From positions 478,052-542,051 of the forward strand of contig NZ_WEGI01000004.1 of NCBI RefSeq assembly GCF_009604425.1: a DNA stretch of 64,000 nt, in the 5' to 3' direction. Source of the DNA: Nocardia aurantia (GTDB lineage: Bacteria > Actinomycetota > Actinomycetes > Mycobacteriales > Mycobacteriaceae). The notes under the pieces were generated by a model, which saw nothing but the letters and a program-made list of their open reading frames with translations, ran no database searches and was not told where the DNA came from. Of this stretch, positions 61,334-64,000 are shown in pieces (position 1 is the first letter of the stretch; each line of letters opens with the position of its first letter). The translations under genes were made by a program, and so were the position numbers.

Positions 61334-62170
61334 ATGACGATTCTGGTGACCGGTGCCCGCGGGCAGATCGGCGGCGCCGTCCTGACCGAATTGCTGGCGG
61401 CCGGGCAACCGGTGCGGGTGTCCAGCCGCGACCCACGCTCCGTGGACGTCCCGGCCGGTGCCGAGGTGGTGCGGGCCGATCTCACCGATCGCGCCTCGCT
61501 GCCGGACGCGCTGGCCGGGGTCCGCAAGGTGTTCCTCTACGCCCATCCGGAGGCGGCCGCCGACTTCGCGGCCGAGGCGCGGAAGGCGGGGGTCGAGCAC
61601 GTGGTACTGCTGTCGTCGAGTTCGGTGGTGTGGCCGGACGCCGCGGCCAACCCGATCGCGGTCCGGCACGCGGTGGTCGAGCGGGCGCTGGACGAGGCCG
61701 GGCTGGACCGAACCTTCGTCCGGCCGGGGTATTTCGCGACGAACACGCTGCGCTGGCAGTCCATCCGCACGGATCGCGTGCTGCGCACCGCTTTTCCCGA
61801 CGCGACCAGTTCCCCGGTGCACGAACGGGATATCGCGGAGGTCGCGGTGCGGGCGCTACTGGGTGACACGTATCGCGGTGCGGCTCCGCTCGTTCTGGGT
61901 CCCGGGCCGATCACGGTTCGCGAACAGGTCGCCACCATCGCCGCCGCGCTCGGCGAACCGGTCCGGCTGGAGCAGGTGGATCGCGAGACCTACCGCGCCG
62001 AGCAGCTCACGCAGTTGCCGGAACCCTTGGTCGACCGCCTGTTGCGGACCGGGGGTGTGGTCCCCGCACTACCCGCCGAGCTGGGTACCGACGCCACCGC
62101 CGAGATATTGGGCCGCCCGGCAACACCTTTCGAGGTCTGGGCGCGCGACCACGCCGAGGACTTCCGCTGA
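61334..62170 (+). CDS. NAD(P)H-binding NmrA/QOR2-like oxidoreductase
   Basis: A 278-residue atypical short-chain dehydrogenase-like protein. The N-terminal nucleotide motif is ILVTGARGQIGGAVL (TGxxGxxG); VVLLSSSSVVWPD and FVRPGYFATNTL are typical of NmrA/QOR2-type proteins. The usual SDR YxxxK is not evident. ATG at 61334 with GAAAGG upstream. Likely a quinone reductase or redox-sensing protein; no regulator gene is adjacent. Confidence 0.85.
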   Translation: MTILVTGARGQIGGAVLTELLAAGQPVRVSSRDPRSVDVPAGAEVVRADLTDRASLPDALAGVRKVFLYAHPEAAADFAAEARKAGVEHVVLLSSSSVVWPDAAANPIAVRHAVVERALDEAGLDRTFVRPGYFATNTLRWQSIRTDRVLRTAFPDATSSPVHERDIAEVAVRALLGDTYRGAAPLVLGPGPITVREQVATIAAALGEPVRLEQVDRETYRAEQLTQLPEPLVDRLLRTGGVVPALPAELGTDATAEILGRPATPFEVWARDHAEDFR

Positions 62171-62381
62171 GTGCGGGCGACGGGCACCCGGACTGCCGAG
62201 CCGCCGGCGATATCCGGACCGCCGTGAAGTGCCGCACGCTCGCCGCGAGCATGGTCGAATCGCGGTGCGGGACCTGCTGTTCGCGGTGGCCGGCCCGCCG
62301 GCCGCCGTCCGGCGACCGCACCCGCTCGATTGCACCGCCCGGCTCACCCGAGCCCGACACCTGCCGAAGGGGCTGTTCCCG

Positions 62382-63296
62382 ATGACCGGTCTGCTCGCCG
62401 CCACCACCTCCGCCGCCGACAAGCGGGCCGCCTTCCGCGCGGGACTCACCTCCGGGCGGATCCAGCGATTGCCGGGCGCCTTCAATCCCTTGGTGGCCAC
62501 CTTGATCCAGGAGATCGGGTTCGAGGGCGTCTACGTCTCCGGGGCGATGCTGTCCGCGGATCTGGGGTTGCCCGATATCGGCCTGACCACGCTCACCGAG
62601 GTCGCGCAGCGCGGCGGCCAGATCGCCCGGGTCACCGATCTGCCGGTGCTCATCGACGCCGACACCGGATTCGGTGAGCCGATGAGCGCCGCGCGGACCG
62701 TGACCCTGCTGGAGGACGCCGGGATCGCGGGCTGTCACCTGGAGGATCAGGTGAATCCGAAGCGGTGCGGGCACCTGGACGGGAAGACCGTGGTTCCCAC
62801 CGAAGAGATGGTGCGGCGGGTGCGCGCGGCGGTATCCGCCCGCCGCGACCCGAATTTCGTCGTCTGCGCCCGCACCGACGCGGCCGACGTCGAGGGGATC
62901 GAGGCCGCAGTGGAACGGGCGAAGGCGTACGTCGACGCCGGCGCGGACGTCATCTTCGTCGAAGCACTGCGCACGGTCGCCGAATTCGAGCAGTTCCGCG
63001 CGGCGCTGCCGATCCCGTTGCTGGCCAACATGACCGAGTTCGGCCGGTCCGAGCTGATTCCGGCCGGCCTGCTGGAGTCCATCGGCTACAATGCGGTGAT
63101 CTATCCACTCACCACACTGCGGCTGGCGCTGTGGGCCGCCGAGGCCGGGTTGCGCGAGATCCACGAGCGGGGAACACAATCCGGACTCATCGACCGGATC
63201 CAGCCCAGCGAGCGGTTGTACGAGTTGCTGCGGTACGAGCGGTACGCCGAATTCGACTCGGCCATCGTCGATTTCAGCCGCGGCGGGAAACCGTGA
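62382..63296 (+). CDS. prpB: methylisocitrate lyase
   Basis: A 304-residue PEP mutase/isocitrate lyase superfamily protein. GVYVSGAMLSADLGLPDIGLTTL, LIDADTGFGE (metal-binding Asp residues), HLEDQVNPKRCGH with the catalytic Cys (about residue 127), and NMTEFGRSELIPAGLLESIGYNAVIYPLTTLR match methylisocitrate lyases. It splits 2-methylisocitrate into pyruvate and succinate in propionate breakdown. ATG at 62382, AAGGGG 10 nt upstream. prpD is absent upstream, and only a fragment of prpC follows. Confidence 0.92.
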   Translation: MTGLLAATTSAADKRAAFRAGLTSGRIQRLPGAFNPLVATLIQEIGFEGVYVSGAMLSADLGLPDIGLTTLTEVAQRGGQIARVTDLPVLIDADTGFGEPMSAARTVTLLEDAGIAGCHLEDQVNPKRCGHLDGKTVVPTEEMVRRVRAAVSARRDPNFVVCARTDAADVEGIEAAVERAKAYVDAGADVIFVEALRTVAEFEQFRAALPIPLLANMTEFGRSELIPAGLLESIGYNAVIYPLTTLRLALWAAEAGLREIHERGTQSGLIDRIQPSERLYELLRYERYAEFDSAIVDFSRGGKP

Positions 63297-63314
63297 CGCC
63301 TCATGTGTCCCATC

Positions 63315-63501
63315 ACAGGAATCCGGCTCGATCTCGACATTTCGGGCGCTCCGGCCTATTATTTGTCTGGGTTCGACATCGAGGTCTTCACTCCGATTTT
63401 CGTGATGAGCCGTGTCATCGGCTGGACCGCCCAACATCATCGAGCAGGGCGAATCCGCGGCGTTGATTCGTCGGCTGAACGAATACTTCGGTGTGCCATA
63501 A
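63315..63501 (+). pseudogene. prpC: C-terminal remnant of methylcitrate synthase
   Basis: Codons up to about 63434 read ISGAPAYYLSGFDIEVFTPI and FVMSRVIGWTAQ, the C-terminal signature of (methyl)citrate synthases. After GWTA the frame shifts by one nucleotide, and the other frame continues IIEQGESAALIRRLNEYFGVP to the stop at 63501, matching the family ending. Everything N-terminal (about 300 residues) is missing. Synonymous sites are AT-rich (tattatttgtct), as expected after loss of selection. Confidence 0.8.
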
Positions 63502-63538
63502 CGTTTCGTGGCCGACAGACCGTACCCGGCCACTCTCA

Positions 63539-63569
63539 CGGACGGCCCGCACTCAGTGCGGGCCGTCCG
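63539..63569 (+). terminator. 14-bp stem-loop with short T-run
   Basis: CGGACGGCCCGCAC and its exact complement with a TCA loop, followed by GCGTTT. It ends the prpB transcript and separates it from pyruvate carboxylase. Confidence 0.85.
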
Positions 63570-63624
63570 GCGTTTACCCCCGATGCCGGATCACCCCGCC
63601 CATGATGAGACGAGGTAGACAGAT

Positions 63625-64000
63625 ATGTTCGGCAAAGTGCTGGTGGCAAATCGCGGTGAAATCGCGATCCGCGCGTTCCGCGCCGCCTACGAACTCGGTG
63701 TCGGCACCGTCGCGGTGTTCCCGTACGAGGACCGCAACTCCTCCCATCGGCTGAAGGCCGACGAGTCGTACCAGATCGGCGAGGTCGGCCACCCGGTCCG
63801 CGCGTACCTGACCGTATCCGAAATCATCGCGGCTGCCCGGTATTCGGGGGCGGACGCGATCTATCCGGGGTACGGGTTTCTGTCGGAGAATCCGGATTTG
63901 GCGGCGGCGTGTGTGGAGGCGGGGATCACGTTTGTGGGTCCGTCGGCGTCGGTGTTGGAGTTGACGGGGAACAAGGCGCGGGCGATCGCGGCGGCGCGGG
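63625..64000 (+). CDS. pyc: pyruvate carboxylase, N-terminal part (cut by window end)
   Basis: The first 125 codons of a biotin carboxylase domain: FGKVLVANRGEIAIRAFRAAYELG, VAVFPYEDRNSSHRLKADESYQIG, IYPGYGFLSENPDLAAACVEAGITFVGPS. The YEDRNSSHRLKADE block is characteristic of pyruvate carboxylase, as opposed to acetyl-/propionyl-CoA carboxylase. ATG at 63625 with GAGGTAG upstream. Codon choice changes from mostly C-ending to mostly G-ending at about 63845. It would replenish oxaloacetate from pyruvate. Confidence 0.93.
   Translation, partial: MFGKVLVANRGEIAIRAFRAAYELGVGTVAVFPYEDRNSSHRLKADESYQIGEVGHPVRAYLTVSEIIAAARYSGADAIYPGYGFLSENPDLAAACVEAGITFVGPSASVLELTGNKARAIAAAR

Noticed and set aside
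62172..62381. Search for a prpD remnant upstream of prpB
   Set aside because: No frame in these 210 bases resembles methylcitrate dehydratase.
1..64000. CRISPR arrays, tRNA or rRNA genes
   Set aside because: No regularly spaced repeats of 25-40 nt and no cloverleaf or rRNA-like sequence was found on either strand.

Overview
The window is chromosomal DNA of a high-GC, mycolic-acid-type actinomycete, most likely a Nocardia or a close relative. The evidence is the very high third-position GC, frequent GTG/TTG starts and ATGA/GTGA gene overlaps, a DUF3556 membrane protein, a SigK/RskA pair, secreted LIP-type lipases, WXG100 proteins and an Rv2629-like translation factor. This assignment is inferred from gene content. 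I see no tRNA, rRNA, CRISPR array, intact insertion sequence or replication origin.

Layout. 1-2.9 kb: a transposase scrap, a tiny membrane protein, then an alpha/beta hydrolase with its MerR regulator. 3.0-5.8 kb: a CPBP protease / NarL-type two-component operon. 6.1-11.5 kb: three COG4705 membrane proteins around an OmpR-type two-component system; all three promoter regions carry 11-bp-period direct repeats, so this looks like one regulon. 11.5-14.1 kb: a thiol-redox operon ending in a YajC-like protein, plus a PaaX-type regulator. 14.5-16.5 kb: a decayed acyl-CoA ligase and DUF3556. 16.6-19.4 kb: a type VII secretion effector module (two WXG100-like proteins, a polymorphic toxin, a pentapeptide-repeat putative immunity protein). 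19.9-22.8 kb: an MFS exporter with its MarR regulator. 23.3-27.7 kb: an ATPase-nuclease, a Thr/Pro-rich surface protein, a MarR regulator and a secreted protein. 28.1-31.3 kb: a membrane-anchored molybdopterin oxidoreductase leading into sigK-rskA.

31.4-36.0 kb: three secreted lipases, two of them convergent near-identical paralogues around a perfect 20-bp hairpin. 36.1-41.4 kb: an assimilatory nitrate/nitrite reductase operon. 41.6-45.1 kb: a Dyp-type peroxidase between two proteins of unknown function, with a leaderless MarR gene. 45.1-48.8 kb: an MFS exporter and a second sulfite-oxidase-like enzyme. 49.0-51.1 kb: a truncated metallo-beta-lactamase-fold gene and an RloA-RloB type phage-defence pair, both genes frame-disrupted. 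51.1-54.9 kb: xylAB plus a ROK repressor. 55.0-57.4 kb: a MalT-like STAND protein without a DNA-binding domain.

57.6-61.1 kb: a 13-codon leader coupled to a free-standing ThrRS editing domain, PhoU, a repeat-containing disordered protein, a Vms1-like peptidyl-tRNA hydrolase and a flavin-reductase-like protein. 61.3-64.0 kb: an NAD(P)-binding oxidoreductase, prpB, a decayed methylcitrate synthase end, a strong terminator and the start of pyruvate carboxylase, which is cut by the window edge.
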